Notes: a model not told the origin generated them from the letters alone. Positions 26,023-35,276 are shown, counted from the stretch's first letter. The stretch is DNA of 64,000 bases from SMYC01 sp963578475 (GCA_963578475.1 CAUZCL010000001.1:62001-126000), one strand, 5' to 3'. Numbers and translations: made by a program.

Positions 26023-26051
26023 CACGAAGGCGCGGGAGACCGCCCTTCGTG
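26023..26051 (+). terminator. Hairpin downstream of the TPR gene
   Basis: 8-bp stem CACGAAGG / CCTTCGTG, 18 bases after the TPR stop. No clean U tract follows, so Rho-independent termination is only possible. Confidence 0.45.
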
Positions 26052-26065
26052 GCTCCTTGTCGTAA

Positions 26066-26396
26066 TCAAGCCGGACACGAATCACGGCGCCGCGCGGCGG
26101 CGAGCTCCCCGTAAACTTCTGCGTACCCGCGGCACTCGTCTCGGAGCTCGTCGACAAGCCCCCGGAACCCAATCGCATCGCGGATGGGCTCCAGGAACGG
26201 ATCCTGCTCGTAAACGGGATATGAAGGAAACCCGTTGCGCGCCGCTCGGCCAGCCCATGCGAGTGCCTCTTCCTTCTCTCCCAGCCGAGCGTAGATGCAG
26301 GCCACGTCGTATTGGGCATGGTGGTAATGCCCGAAAGAACTCGCTTTCTCCTGGGTTGGTGAGAATGACGTTGGCCGGCTTGATATCAAAGCGGTG
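26066..26396 (-). pseudogene. Remnant of a Ser/Thr protein kinase with TPR tail
   Basis: From 26396 the minus strand reads RFDIKPANVILTNPGE, the catalytic-loop DIKPANV of Hanks-type kinases. Near 26340 it jumps, with a frame change, to the last TPR part (HYHHAQYDVACIYARLGEKE) and the typical tail with YEQDPFLEPIRDAIGF. The kinase N-lobe, DFG region and most of the TPR part are missing. These kinases are usually membrane-anchored sensors. Confidence 0.65.
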
Positions 26397-26537
26397 AATA
26401 TTTATCTGCGGCACGAAGCGATGGGCCGGGTCGGTCGGATCAATTTCCGCGACGCGGAGCCGCTCGCGGCGATGTACAAGGCAGGAGAGCGCGAGCAGGC
26501 CACCTCGGAGATGGCCGACGCCACCACCTGGCATTGA
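26394..26537 (+). pseudogene. C-terminal fragment of an unknown protein
   Basis: The plus frame reads YLRHEAMGRVGRINFRDAEP, then MYKAGEREQATSEMADATTWH and a stop. It looks like a genuine C-terminus of a conserved protein, but I cannot name the family. It is divergent from, and butted against, the kinase remnant. The 225 bases from 26538 to 26762 hold only short, mixed-frame scraps. Confidence 0.4.
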
Positions 26538-26762
26538 GATAGACAGCATGAGGTTCTGAAACACGCGACTCGGCGTCCACGGTCAGGACGCCGAGGCGCA
26601 ACCTTTCCATCGCGCGAGACATCGAGCCGCAGAAATCCAGAAGCGGCATCTCTCCGCGCTAAATCTCGAGCGTATGCTCGCGACCTACCACAGCGCCAGC
26701 GCCTGAAAATCTCGTGTTCAGGTCGGAACATTCCGAAGTTTCAAGTTCAGGTAGCCCAGAGA

Positions 26763-27096
26763 ATGCTCGGCCAGCTCGACACGATAGGATTTGCCCCGCA
26801 TGGGCCTCTGTGGTATCGGGGCAACGCGCTCGAAAATGAACGCATCGAGCGCGAGCGATTCGACGCTGTTCTCGAACACCTAGATGCCAAGGCACTCATG
26901 GTAGGTACTAGAGTCGGCGATCGACCTGGTCTCGATCCGGCGCTACGATCTGTTTGTCGGCCTCACGACGCTCGAGCGTGAAGAGTTGCAAGCAGGCTAT
27001 TCGGAGTACCTATCGCTCACACAGCTCGACGCGCTGTTGGCGCGTCGAGACCGCATCCTCGACACCTGTGGTCCATCCGTGGCCCAGCCAGGCTAG
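26763..27096 (+). pseudogene. Two joined C-terminal fragments (phosphoesterase-like, then unknown)
   Basis: Residues GPLWYRGNALENERIERERF and the following FDAVLEHLDAKALMVG match the late part of calcineurin-like metallophosphoesterases, just before the GHTPT motif, which is lost. Near 26905 the frame switches to SIRRYDLFVGLTTLEREELQ and a Leu-rich end (LTQLDALLARRDRILD) stopping at 27096. The second piece recalls the tails of PI3/4-kinase-like proteins but this is a guess. Confidence 0.4.
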
Positions 27097-27107
27097 AGAC
27101 ATAACGT

Positions 27108-27136
27108 TTGGCGAGCGTTGGTCATCCGTTTAAACT
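27108..27136 (+). promoter_or_regulatory. Candidate promoter of the DUF3311-symporter pair
   Basis: TTGGCG (27108-27113), 17-base spacer, TAAACT (27131-27136), each 4 of 6 to consensus; the ATG follows 40 bases after the -10 box. Confidence 0.35.
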
Positions 27137-27176
27137 GTCTTCGTCCAAACTCCCGGGCGAAAGACACGACACAAGA

Positions 27177-27413
27177 ATGGTTGACGCCAAATTAGGCTCT
27201 CCGCGCACGGACGAGCCGACACGACACCCGTGGATCTGGTTCGTCTATGTCGCGCTCTTTGCCGCGGCCATCCCCTGGTACCTCCCGCCCGAAGCGGCCT
27301 CCACCACTTGGCTAGGCTTCCCGCTCTGGGTCACGCTCTCACTCGTCGCGACCTTCGCCATCGCCCTCTTCACGGTCTATGTCATCGGCCGATTCTGGAG
27401 TGAGGACGAGTGA
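27177..27413 (+). CDS. DUF3311-like small membrane protein, symporter partner
   Basis: 78 residues with two membrane segments (WFVYVALFAAAIPWYL and LWVTLSLVATFAIALFTVYV) and a charged end. Size, topology and position directly before a sodium:solute symporter match the DUF3311 family, whose members pair with SSS transporters as YhdT does with PanF. Its TGA overlaps the symporter GTG (GTGA at 27410-27413), so translation is coupled. It is probably a small subunit or stability factor of the transporter. Confidence 0.8.
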   Translation: MVDAKLGSPRTDEPTRHPWIWFVYVALFAAAIPWYLPPEAASTTWLGFPLWVTLSLVATFAIALFTVYVIGRFWSEDE

Positions 27414-28891
27414 GCTCCATCCCGCTCGGTTACGGCGCCGTCGCCTTCACGGGGGTCTATCTCCTGGCGATGGTAGGTATCGGTTTTCTCGCGAAGTCGA
27501 AGCGGGAGGGAGACTCGCTGAGCGATTTCTATCTCGCGGGCCGCAGCCTGGGACCGTTCGTGCTCGTTCTGACGCTCTACGCGACGCAATATAGCGGCAA
27601 CACCGTCGTTGGCTACCCGGCCGAGGCTTCGCGTTTGGGTTATGCGTGGATCATGAGCGTGAGCTTCATGATGGCCATCGTCGTCGGCTACCTTCTCTAC
27701 GCGCCCAAGCTGCAGCGCGTCGCCAGGCGCCACGGGTTCGTCACGCCGGGCGATTGGGTCGACTACCGCTTTGGCTCGAATCGCCTCTCGCTTTTGACGA
27801 ACGTTCTTCTCGTCGTCTCCATCGCGAACTACTTGCTCGCCCAGCTCATGGCGATGGGCCACATCGTCGCCGGTATCTCGGGGAACTTGGTTCCCTATTG
27901 GGTGGGCGTGACCGTCCTCATATTCGTCATCATCATCTATGAAACGCTCGGAGGGCTCCGTGCGGTGGCATGGACCGACGTGCTCCAAGGTGGCATGCTC
28001 TTCGTCGGACTCCTCGGCCTCCTCTACGTCGCTGCTCCAGGTCCGTCCCACTGGCAAGCGTTGACAGACTGGTTGAGCGCCAACGCTCCGGAGAAGACCG
28101 CCATACCGTCTCGAGAGGTGCAGACACGTTGGCTGTCCACGGTGCTTCTCATCGGCTTTTCGGGCTCTGTTTACCCGCAAGCTATTCAACGGATCTACGC
28201 GGCGAAGAGCGCTCGCGCGTTGAAGCGCTCGCTCCAATGTATGATTTTCATGCCGCTCGTCACGATGCCCGTCGTTGTTCTCGTCGGACTCGTCGGCCTT
28301 CGACGTTTCACCGGCCTTACGGGTATCGCCGCGGACCAGATCCTTCCGATGCTGCTGGCGGAGTGGGCCCAGCAAAGCGTGTGGACCTATCTCCTCGCTG
28401 TCCTCGTCGTCACGGGCACGCTCGCCGCCATCATGTCCACTGCCGATTCCGTCCTTTTGAGTCTATCCTCCATCTTGTCCAAGGACTTTCTCGGCAAATC
28501 GGTTCTCGCCGGCGCTTCGGAAAAACGGCTCACTACCGTCGGCAAGAGATTGTCGTGGCTCGTGATGGCGGCGCTCGCGTCGATCGCTTTCGTTCCTCGG
28601 ATGACGCTCTGGGGTCTTCTGGAGCTAAAGATGGAGATCCTCGTTCAGGTCTCTCCGATCTTCATTCTCGGCGCGATGTGGGACCGACTGGACGGGCGCG
28701 CCGCGTTTTACGGCATGCTCGTGGGAGCGGTGCTCGCCTCGGGGTTTGCGCTAGGCGGGGTCGGGGGCTTCGGAGGGTTTCACACCGGGCTCGTGGCGTG
28801 GGCTATCAACGTGGCGATTTGTGTCGGGCTTTCTTTCGTGTTGGCGGGAGAGCAGCCGGGAGACCACTCCCCCGCCAGAAAAAACGGGTAG
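27410..28891 (+). CDS. Sodium:solute symporter (SSS/SLC5 family)
   Basis: 493 residues with about 13 membrane segments. Typical motifs: FYLAGRSLGPFVL, the unwound helix region ATQYSGNTVVGYPAEASRLGY, and the sodium-site helix TGTLAAIMSTADSVLLSLS. It imports a small solute with Na+; the pairing with a DUF3311 protein and the PanF-like sequence suggest a carboxylate such as pantothenate, but the substrate is inference. Start is GTG at 27410 through the GTGA overlap. Intact. Confidence 0.9.
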   Translation: MSSIPLGYGAVAFTGVYLLAMVGIGFLAKSKREGDSLSDFYLAGRSLGPFVLVLTLYATQYSGNTVVGYPAEASRLGYAWIMSVSFMMAIVVGYLLYAPKLQRVARRHGFVTPGDWVDYRFGSNRLSLLTNVLLVVSIANYLLAQLMAMGHIVAGISGNLVPYWVGVTVLIFVIIIYETLGGLRAVAWTDVLQGGMLFVGLLGLLYVAAPGPSHWQALTDWLSANAPEKTAIPSREVQTRWLSTVLLIGFSGSVYPQAIQRIYAAKSARALKRSLQCMIFMPLVTMPVVVLVGLVGLRRFTGLTGIAADQILPMLLAEWAQQSVWTYLLAVLVVTGTLAAIMSTADSVLLSLSSILSKDFLGKSVLAGASEKRLTTVGKRLSWLVMAALASIAFVPRMTLWGLLELKMEILVQVSPIFILGAMWDRLDGRAAFYGMLVGAVLASGFALGGVGGFGGFHTGLVAWAINVAICVGLSFVLAGEQPGDHSPARKNG

Positions 28892-28904
28892 TACGCAGGA
28901 CGTA

Positions 28905-29402
28905 TTAGCCGAGTAGGCCCTGGACCCACATGGCACCGAATCCGAGAAGGATCACGGCTTTGCCTTCGAACTTCCCGTCGCCGGGGAAGATATCGACGAC
29001 GAGGTGGGCGACAGGCTCGCTCGATTTCCTGAAGCTGGAGTCGAGCTCGATGAGCTTCGCCATGTCGGGCGAATCACCAAAGGCGAGCTCGCCCGGCGAC
29101 AAGACCATCTGCCAATCGCTGTCGCTCTTCTTGACCACGCCCACCGTGTAGGTACCCGCAGGGATGGTCGCGGAGCCAGCCGTGATGGCGGTCGCCGTCT
29201 CGAATTTTGGAAGACCAGGCGAGACGAACTCGCCATCGGCGATCTTGGCAACGTGCTCCATGTTCGCGGGAATGGTAAAGAAGGACAAGCTCACTTCTAC
29301 GTTCTCGGAAATTTTCGCGGTCGTGTTTTTTTGGAAATGAGGATGGGCTATCACGGCCGTCGCAGTCAGGAGCACAACAGCCAGAGCAATCGCTTTCTTC
29401 AT
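28905..29402 (-). CDS. Secreted DUF2911-like protein
   Basis: 165 residues from ATG 29402, with SD AGGAGA 8 bases upstream. Residues 1-19 are a signal peptide ending HPHF. The middle ATIPAGTYTVGVVKKSDSDW resembles the strand pair of DUF2911 (a beta-sandwich of unknown function, common in Bacteroidetes and Acidobacteria). The C-terminus is hydrophobic. It is convergent with the symporter gene and probably independent. Confidence 0.7.
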   Translation of the reverse strand: MKKAIALAVVLLTATAVIAHPHFQKNTTAKISENVEVSLSFFTIPANMEHVAKIADGEFVSPGLPKFETATAITAGSATIPAGTYTVGVVKKSDSDWQMVLSPGELAFGDSPDMAKLIELDSSFRKSSEPVAHLVVDIFPGDGKFEGKAVILLGFGAMWVQGLLG

Positions 29403-29589
29403 TCGTTTTCTCCTAGTCACAAGTAAAAGCCCCTCCAGAGGCAACGGGTACCCGGCCATGTTCCACAATCTGGTCTCGGCGGGCAAGTCCAGGCTAACGG
29501 AGCACGAAGTGTCCATGTTGATCATGTGAATCCGCTAACATGGTGTGTCGAAGCAACCTCCTAGAATCGTCCAAGGAGATATCGAGACA

Positions 29590-30493
29590 ATGGGATACAA
29601 AACCGCTATGGTCGTGATGGCCGTATGGCTCGTCGCGCCGGCGGCAACTTTCGCTCAAAACCTTATCGGGGGCACCGAGGAGCTGAAGTTCGACCGGCCC
29701 GAGTCGTGGGGGATGAAGTTCTTCGCGTCGCTGTCTCTTCTGACGAGCATGGGCATTCCCGAGCGCATGGGGGCGGGCACGATCGATCTAGGCTTCGAAG
29801 GCGGATTGGTGCCGTCGCTGAGCGAAGAACAGCGGCGCATCGGCTTCAACGGCAACCAAGCTCGAGAACGTGAACCGCTCGCGCTTGTTTGGACGGGTGC
29901 GGAGCCATATCGGTCTTTCTGAGAGCACGCGCCTCGAGCTAGCCTACCTGCCGCCGGTCGATATCGGAGGCATCAAGCCGAACTTGTTCGCTATCGGTAT
30001 CGGCCGCCCGTTCTCGATCGCGGAGCACTGGCAGCTGGATGCGCGCGGCTATTTCCAGTTCGGCAGCCTCGAGGGCGACATTACTTGCGGCGAAGACGAA
30101 GCCGCAGCAGGTGACGATCTCGAACGCAACCCGTTCATGTGCGAGGCACCGTCCAATGACGAGCTCGGGCAAAAAATCTACGGTGCCGAGCTCACTGCAG
30201 GCTACATCTCGGACGGCAAGTTTCGGCCCTATGCAGGGCTCGCATTCAACTATCTCGACCTCGACTTTCGCGTCGACGCACGCTACGCGTGTCTCATCGA
30301 CACGACGGAACAGTTCACCGATGGCGGGACGATATCGGTGACCGCGGGCGCGAACTACATCGCGACCGAGAAGTGGCGCATTACGGGAGAAGTGTTCTAC
30401 ACGTGGCTTTCGGTCGTGCGGCCACCGAGCACGACGTCGGGGAATGACGGGCTGTTGAATTTTCGAGTTTTGGTGTCCTACCGTATTCGGTAG
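29590..30493 (+). pseudogene. Outer-membrane beta-barrel protein, frameshifted
   Basis: Signal peptide MGYKTAMVVMAVWLVAPAA, then alternating hydrophobic strands; about 300 residues if joined. The frame breaks near 29858: one A fewer after GGC gives GFNGTKLENVNRSRLFGRV. Later strands such as FAIGIGRPFSIAEHWQLDAR and the C-terminal FRVLVSYRIR, with terminal hydrophobic residue, fit an outer-membrane barrel. Ligand unknown. Confidence 0.72.
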
Positions 30494-30527
30494 ATTAATC
30501 AAAAATATGAGGTGTTATTTAGGTGAT

Positions 30528-30990
30528 CTACGGGGTGGCGGCGGTGAGGTTCAGGGCACCCCGATAGAGGCAGTAGAGGCCGTCCATTTGAATCACATGG
30601 TAAATGTCGTTCTGGTTGACATACCGATGGAGCGAGAACTTGGCGACGAGCACCAGGAGAGCCACGAGGCTGACCGCTACGGCCCATCTGAGCCAACGGA
30701 CGCCTTTCCCGGGCACGCCGGCGTCGCTCGGGGTGCCCGGGGACCGAGGAACGGACGCCAGAGGCAATCAAGGGCGCCGACCCGATGGCGATCGACCACA
30801 CGGTGAGATTCCAGACCCGTTGCCACTGGTCGCCCAGCGGAACCTGGAATCCATGCGCCGTTCCTCCCAGGTGCGCGGCGATGGCCGTGACCCATAGCTT
30901 CGACCGGCGCCAGAGCGCCGCGGCAAACCACAGGCACAGCGCCGCAAGGGCGTAGTCGGTCAACATCGTGACAGGCTCGAGAATCACCAT
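30528..30990 (-). pseudogene. Polytopic membrane protein (DUF6962-like), frameshifted
   Basis: Starts MVILEPVTMLTDYALAALCL with several membrane helices, including a His-containing segment (AAHLGGTAHGFQVPLG). A shift near 30750 is needed to reach LRWAVAVSLVALLVLVAKFS and the end HVIQMDGLYCLYRGALNLTA. About 153 residues when joined; the family resembles DUF6962, function unknown. Confidence 0.6.
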
Positions 30991-31048
30991 GGCAGATAGT
31001 TTCTACAAGAAATAAGATAGCCTGGTAGCTGCCACCTTGCTAAACCGG

Positions 31049-31834
31049 ATGAAAAATATGAAGAAGTTACTCGTGCTCGGGGCGGCGCTCATTGTCGCGG
31101 CCGGCTGCTCGAGCATGAAAGTCAATCACGATTACGATCACCAGGCGGATTTCTCGCAATACGCGACCTATGCCTGGCATGACAGCGAGACGACCGTGGA
31201 GGATACGGACCCGCGTCTGCCGGCGCTTCACTATGAGGTTCCGGAGCTTCCGGAGTGGATCCAGATCTACGGTCTTCACACCGATTCGGATGTCCGTCGG
31301 GATTTGAACGGTTTGCAAGTGCACGCAGCGAAGCGAGCTCTGTACGGTGAGCGCGACGACAAGCACACGGATCGATGGATTATCGTCTTCGGACACCAGC
31401 CCGTCTATAACAACGGCCATCATCAAAATAACGCCAACGAGCGCCGTGTACGGGCGCGGCTCGAGAAGCCATTGTTTGAAGAATGCGGCGTCCATCTCTA
31501 CGTCGCGGGACACGCCCATCATCAAGAGCACATCACCGCGGAAGGATTCGAGCAAGTGATCCAGGGCGCCTCGGCGAAAAGCAAAGGGCGTAACAAGAGT
31601 CCGAAGCTAACGAGCACGACGCAGCGCCACTTTTCGCGTGAGTTCGGTTTCGAGATTCTGGAGGTCGACCCTGTTCGGCTTCGGCTGGATTTCTACGACG
31701 TTCTCGGGACTCGTGAGAAGGGTGAGGTCGTAGCGCCCGGACCCGAGGACATTTTTCGATCCTATTCTTGGTGCGGCGGGCGCGGCGACGTGGGAAACCC
31801 AGCGTCACCCGCACGTCCATGTCACGCTCACTGA
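31049..31834 (+). CDS. Chimeric ORF: DUF4136 lipoprotein start fused to metallophosphoesterase C-half
   Basis: Residues 1-58 are a DUF4136 lipoprotein: signal and lipobox VAAGCSSM, then YATYAWHDSE. From about 31222 the frame carries the C-terminal half of a calcineurin-like phosphoesterase: IIVFGHQPVYNNGHHQNN and HLYVAGHAHHQEH hold two of the metal-binding motifs (GH, GHxH). The phosphoesterase N-terminal half with its D-x-H and GDxxD motifs is absent, so it should be inactive. Both domains are normally separate proteins, and the join falls in mid-domain on both sides. Confidence 0.75.
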   Translation: MKNMKKLLVLGAALIVAAGCSSMKVNHDYDHQADFSQYATYAWHDSETTVEDTDPRLPALHYEVPELPEWIQIYGLHTDSDVRRDLNGLQVHAAKRALYGERDDKHTDRWIIVFGHQPVYNNGHHQNNANERRVRARLEKPLFEECGVHLYVAGHAHHQEHITAEGFEQVIQGASAKSKGRNKSPKLTSTTQRHFSREFGFEILEVDPVRLRLDFYDVLGTREKGEVVAPGPEDIFRSYSWCGGRGDVGNPASPARPCHAH

Positions 31835-31888
31835 TCACTGATCACTGACACGACACGCAAGGACAGGATAAGCCCGAAGGAGACAAGC

Positions 31889-32467
31889 ATGGAACTGACG
31901 CGAGACGCGGCTTGGGTTCACTTGAGCGAATGGACGGAGACGGAGTCGCTGCGCAAGCACGCGCGGGCAGTGGAGGTCGTCATGCGTCGTGCCGCGCACC
32001 GATATGGCGAAGGCGCGGCCGACGAAGAGGCCTGGGGAGCCACGGGCATGCTGCACGACGCCGATTACGAAAAATGGCCCGAGGATCATCCGAAGCGCAT
32101 CGTCGGCTGGCTACGGGAGCGCGGCGAGGAAGAGCTCGCCTACGCAATCTCCGCGCATTACACTAAGTGGAACGTTCCCTATAAGAGCCAGCTCGACAAA
32201 GCGCTTCTCGCCTGCGACGAGCTGACCGGCTTCATCGTCGCCTGTTGTCTCGTTCGGCCGGAAGGTGTCTCGACATTAGCACCCAAGAGCGTGAAAAAAA
32301 AGCTCAAAGACAAAGCTTTTGCCGCCAAAGTGGAGCGCGCCGAGGTGTACACGGGAGTGGAGCTCCTCGAGGCCGACCTGGGCGAGCACATCCAGTTCAT
32401 TATCGACGCGTTGAAACCCTACGCGGAAGAGCTAGGGATCCAGGGACGCGACCTCAGAAAAAACTGA
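31889..32467 (+). CDS. HD-domain hydrolase
   Basis: 192 residues. ATG 31889 is preceded by GAAGGAGA. The HD core shows H near 25 (LRKHARAVEVVMRR) and the metal-binding pair in GMLHDADYEKWPEDHP, with a later AISAHY His. This arrangement matches stand-alone HD phosphohydrolases of the HDIG type, which cleave phosphate from nucleotides or signalling molecules. Substrate unknown. The C-terminal lysine-rich helix (KKKLKDKAFAAKV) is typical of the family. Intact. Confidence 0.85.
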   Translation: MELTRDAAWVHLSEWTETESLRKHARAVEVVMRRAAHRYGEGAADEEAWGATGMLHDADYEKWPEDHPKRIVGWLRERGEEELAYAISAHYTKWNVPYKSQLDKALLACDELTGFIVACCLVRPEGVSTLAPKSVKKKLKDKAFAAKVERAEVYTGVELLEADLGEHIQFIIDALKPYAEELGIQGRDLRKN

Positions 32468-32478
32468 CGAGGACTAGA

Positions 32479-33084
32479 CTAGACCGCCTGCACCAAGTTG
32501 CGCTTGCTCTGATGCATCTGGAGTACGTCCGGTCCGATGCACTTGCTCAGATAGACTTTCGAGTCACGATTGTCGAGCTCGTTGCGCTCGTACTTCACGA
32601 CGTCGAAGTTCAGGTGCGTCAGCGTCCCTCGCATGCCGTAGAACTTGTTCTTCGTCTTGACCACGACTTCTTTGAAGCCGTGCTCGTAGGCCCAGGCCTC
32701 TTGCTGTTCCGAAAGCGCGCGAAAGTGACCCTGCCCGCGCCAATCCGAGCGGGTGCCGCCAATCCAGCTATACAAGATACGGCGACCCTCGAAGTCGACC
32801 GCGTCCCGAAGGCGAGCGACGAGATCCCGGAGCTTTTGGTCCTGCTCGTCCGCAAATATCTCGTGCCCCACTTTGAACGATACCGGAACGATTTGGCTCT
32901 CGTCACTCGGAAGCCGTGCCTCCACAATTTGGATAACATGCTCGCGTCCTTTCAGACGCGCCTGGATCTCGCCTGCTGTTTTCTTGCGGTCGAACTCTCC
33001 AAAAAACTCCTCGATGTACTCGATTTCGAGACCGCCTAGCTCCAACGGGTATTGCTTGATCTTGTAGGTTCTGTGCTCCTCCAT
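32479..33084 (-). CDS. GNAT-family N-acetyltransferase
   Basis: 201 residues. The acetyl-CoA motif A region is SDWRGQGHFRALSEQQEAWA (RGQG-x-x pattern) near residue 115-135, followed by motif B with KTKNKFYGMRGTLTHLNFDV. It would acetylate a small molecule or protein amine in the cytoplasm; the substrate is unknown. It is intact and convergent with the HD gene (11 bases between stops). Confidence 0.8.
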   Translation of the reverse strand: MEEHRTYKIKQYPLELGGLEIEYIEEFFGEFDRKKTAGEIQARLKGREHVIQIVEARLPSDESQIVPVSFKVGHEIFADEQDQKLRDLVARLRDAVDFEGRRILYSWIGGTRSDWRGQGHFRALSEQQEAWAYEHGFKEVVVKTKNKFYGMRGTLTHLNFDVVKYERNELDNRDSKVYLSKCIGPDVLQMHQSKRNLVQAV

Positions 33085-33126
33085 TTGGCGGCATTATATA
33101 TTTTGGAGGGGCGGCGGAAAACAGCT

Positions 33127-33534
33127 TCACCCGGAGGAGGAGCTCTTGGACGCGGTAACCGGCTGCCCTGGTAGCACGGGCTGTTCGAAACCAGGACTTT
33201 CGAGTATCGCGCGAAGGCGTTCCTCCTGTTCGGGACCCGTGATCATAAACCGGATACCGTGCGAGAAGGAGGCGCGATGCTTCGCGTCGCTTTCGTCCTG
33301 GCACCAAATGACCCTTCCGGATGTGGAATAAGGCGCATCCGGATCGAACCCGAGCCGGAGCAGCAGGCTGGCACCCGCTGGGAAGCCAACGCCGGCGACG
33401 ATCTTGGCGCCTCCCACAGAGACGTCAGTGATTACGCCATAGGCCTGATTGCCATCGGGGTCATAGATGGACACCATCACCGACCCCTGCGGAATGAGGC
33501 GAGGCCATACGCGCTCGGGTTGGTACATACTCAT
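33127..33534 (-). CDS. PilZ-domain protein
   Basis: 135 residues. The cyclic-di-GMP switch pattern is partly visible: an ERVWPR start stands for RxxxR, and ITDVSVGGAKI gives the D-x-S-x-x-G-x motif. The rest is the PilZ barrel (SGRVIWCQD, HGIRFMI). Single-domain PilZ proteins respond to c-di-GMP and steer motility or exopolysaccharide. It lies 42 bases after the GNAT gene on the same strand. Confidence 0.85.
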   Translation of the reverse strand: MSMYQPERVWPRLIPQGSVMVSIYDPDGNQAYGVITDVSVGGAKIVAGVGFPAGASLLLRLGFDPDAPYSTSGRVIWCQDESDAKHRASFSHGIRFMITGPEQEERLRAILESPGFEQPVLPGQPVTASKSSSSG

Positions 33535-33647
33535 TACTGATCGTGTGTAGCAACGATCGAGCCAAGTCCCGGGTTTTCGATACCCACCTACATCTGCTTA
33601 GAATCGAAATACTTAAGCCGAGTTTCCGCCTCGGAACAGCTCCTGGG

Positions 33648-33667
33648 CTGTAGGGGCGAGCCTACAG
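33648..33667. repeat. Small inverted repeat
   Basis: CTGTAGG-ggcgag-CCTACAG, perfect 7-bp stem, in the 200-base space between the PilZ and hydrolase genes. No coding content is convincing in that space. Confidence 0.45.
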
Positions 33668-33735
33668 ATCTATGCAAGATCCTATTGAAATTCGGCAGGT
33701 CAACGTTCGAGGGCTCAGGAGTCTTGACGAAAACG

Positions 33736-34398
33736 CTAGCGACTGGAAGCTGACGCGAAGAAGTCGAGAAGCTCTTGATGGAACTCCCCGGGCTTATCCA
33801 GATAGCACGGATGACTCGCGCCTTTGAAGATAACGCGCCGGCTATCGGTGAGCGCAGCCGCAAGAACGTCCGACTCCTCGACGGGGATGATATTGTCGTT
33901 CTCCCCCCACAGGACGAGCGCCGGGATGCTCACTTTGCGAAGAGCGCCCTTGTAACGATCGATCCCGCCGGGCGCAACGGGGACGAAGCCCAAGACTTTG
34001 TCCGGGTTGCGGGTGACGAGAGGGAAGCTGAACTGCCCGCTCATCGACGGCGAGACGATGAAAGCTTTCTCCACAGAGAGCGCGTCCAACGCCTCGACGA
34101 GAAAGTCCTTTGGCTCGATCGGCAAGGTTTGCGAACGGCCGTAACCCGGCAAATCCAGAGCGAGCACGTGATAACCAGCCGCGGCAATGACATCAATCGT
34201 GCCTAGCTCACGCCACGTCTCCGAGCTGAAGCGGCCCCCGTGCAAGAGCAACACGGTGGGTCGAGTGCTATCGCCAGCCTCCAGATAGTGAACTTTTTTC
34301 TCGGCGAGAACGAATTGACGCTCAGTCGTGGCATTCCTAATCCTAGTCTCAGTCTGAGTCACGGGAGCTGCAAGAGCTGCCAAGAGTAACCATTTCAT
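33736..34398 (-). CDS. Secreted alpha/beta hydrolase
   Basis: 220 residues from ATG 34398, which begins a signal peptide (MKWLLLAALAAPVTQ). The fold shows the oxyanion region LLLHGGRFSS, the nucleophile elbow SPSMSGQFS (about residue 115), an Asp in WGENDNIIP and the His in FKGASHPCYLDKP. It is an esterase/lipase-like hydrolase of the BAAT/CCG1-like branch, substrate unknown. The frame runs on to 34602, but no signal peptide fits there. Intact. Confidence 0.85.
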   Translation of the reverse strand: MKWLLLAALAAPVTQTETRIRNATTERQFVLAEKKVHYLEAGDSTRPTVLLLHGGRFSSETWRELGTIDVIAAAGYHVLALDLPGYGRSQTLPIEPKDFLVEALDALSVEKAFIVSPSMSGQFSFPLVTRNPDKVLGFVPVAPGGIDRYKGALRKVSIPALVLWGENDNIIPVEESDVLAAALTDSRRVIFKGASHPCYLDKPGEFHQELLDFFASASSR

Positions 34399-34555
34399 CG
34401 CAAAACTGTACCACAGGGCGAAACCGTGTTCTATGTGCCCGGTCGATATCATCGACCCGTCTCTCGTGGAGCTCTTCACCAGCGAGATGTAGTGGCTCAG
34501 ACTGGGAGGTTTCCGCACGGGATCTCGTCCTTTTATTGCTAGAAGGAGGTGGAAC

Positions 34556-35245
34556 ATGCTCAAGCCACACCAACAAAACCCTATCCCAAACGAAGCGCTC
34601 AAGGGATTTCTTCTTCACGAAGAGCCTTTGGTCCGCGATCTGGTGACGTACTATTTTCACGAATCCTGGTCCTTGGACGAGGGGCTCATCCCTCTCGTGC
34701 TCGAGGCTTACCGCCGATTCGGCGAGGAGGCGGCGTACTTCTCGCTCGGCCACGCGAGGCGCTTTCCCTTGAACACGAGCTCGCTGCTCAAATCTGCGCT
34801 GGAGCTCGAGCGCTCTCAGCCGCCCTGCGTCGAAGATTGGCTCGCGCGCGCCCCGCTGCCGCTCGTCGAGAGCCACGAGAATCTGTTGCGGAGCGTTTTG
34901 TCCTTCTCTGTGCGTGCGCGGGTGGAGACCTGGTTTTACACTCACTCCGGTCGGGAACTCTCTCCCGAAAGAGACCACATCAAAGAGCACTTCGAGCGTG
35001 AGCGTGGCACGGGCTTCGACTATGCCTACATGTTTCCCGGCATGAATCGCGTGCTGCAGGCTGCGGGCCGCGCCATTCGCTCCGACACCGACCGGGGCGC
35101 CGTGCTCCTGATGGACGAGCGCTTTGCGCAGGCGCGCTACCGGGCCCTTCTGCTGGTAGAGTGGGAGCCTACCTTTATCCGTGACGATCAAGCGCTGCGT
35201 ACAGCGCTCACCGACTTTTGGCAGAGCTCGCTGGTTTCTGTATAA
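34556..35245 (+). CDS. Chimeric ORF: unknown N-domain fused to a DinG/Rad3-type helicase tail
   Basis: 229 residues with SD AGAAGGAGG before ATG 34556. Residues 1-115 are helical (LLHEEPLVRDLVTYYFHES) and resemble the start of uncharacterised HEAT-like or SEC-C-associated proteins. From about residue 125, ELSPERDHIKEHFERERGTG and YPGMNR-like FPGMNRVLQAAGRAIRSDTD are motifs V-VI of DinG/XPD-type helicases, ending EWEP. The helicase motor 1 and most of motor 2 are absent, so no helicase activity is expected. The join is probably artificial. Confidence 0.72.
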   Translation: MLKPHQQNPIPNEALKGFLLHEEPLVRDLVTYYFHESWSLDEGLIPLVLEAYRRFGEEAAYFSLGHARRFPLNTSSLLKSALELERSQPPCVEDWLARAPLPLVESHENLLRSVLSFSVRARVETWFYTHSGRELSPERDHIKEHFERERGTGFDYAYMFPGMNRVLQAAGRAIRSDTDRGAVLLMDERFAQARYRALLLVEWEPTFIRDDQALRTALTDFWQSSLVSV

Positions 35246-35246
35246 T
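35218..35246 (+). promoter_or_regulatory. Near-consensus sigma-70 promoter
   Basis: TTGGCA (5 of 6), 17-base spacer, perfect TATAAT (35241-35246). It overlaps the end of the preceding ORF and lies 31 bases before the likely TTG start of the nuclease gene. Confidence 0.6.
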
Positions 35247-35276
35247 ATTCATCTAATTATCACTTGTCTTGCCGAG

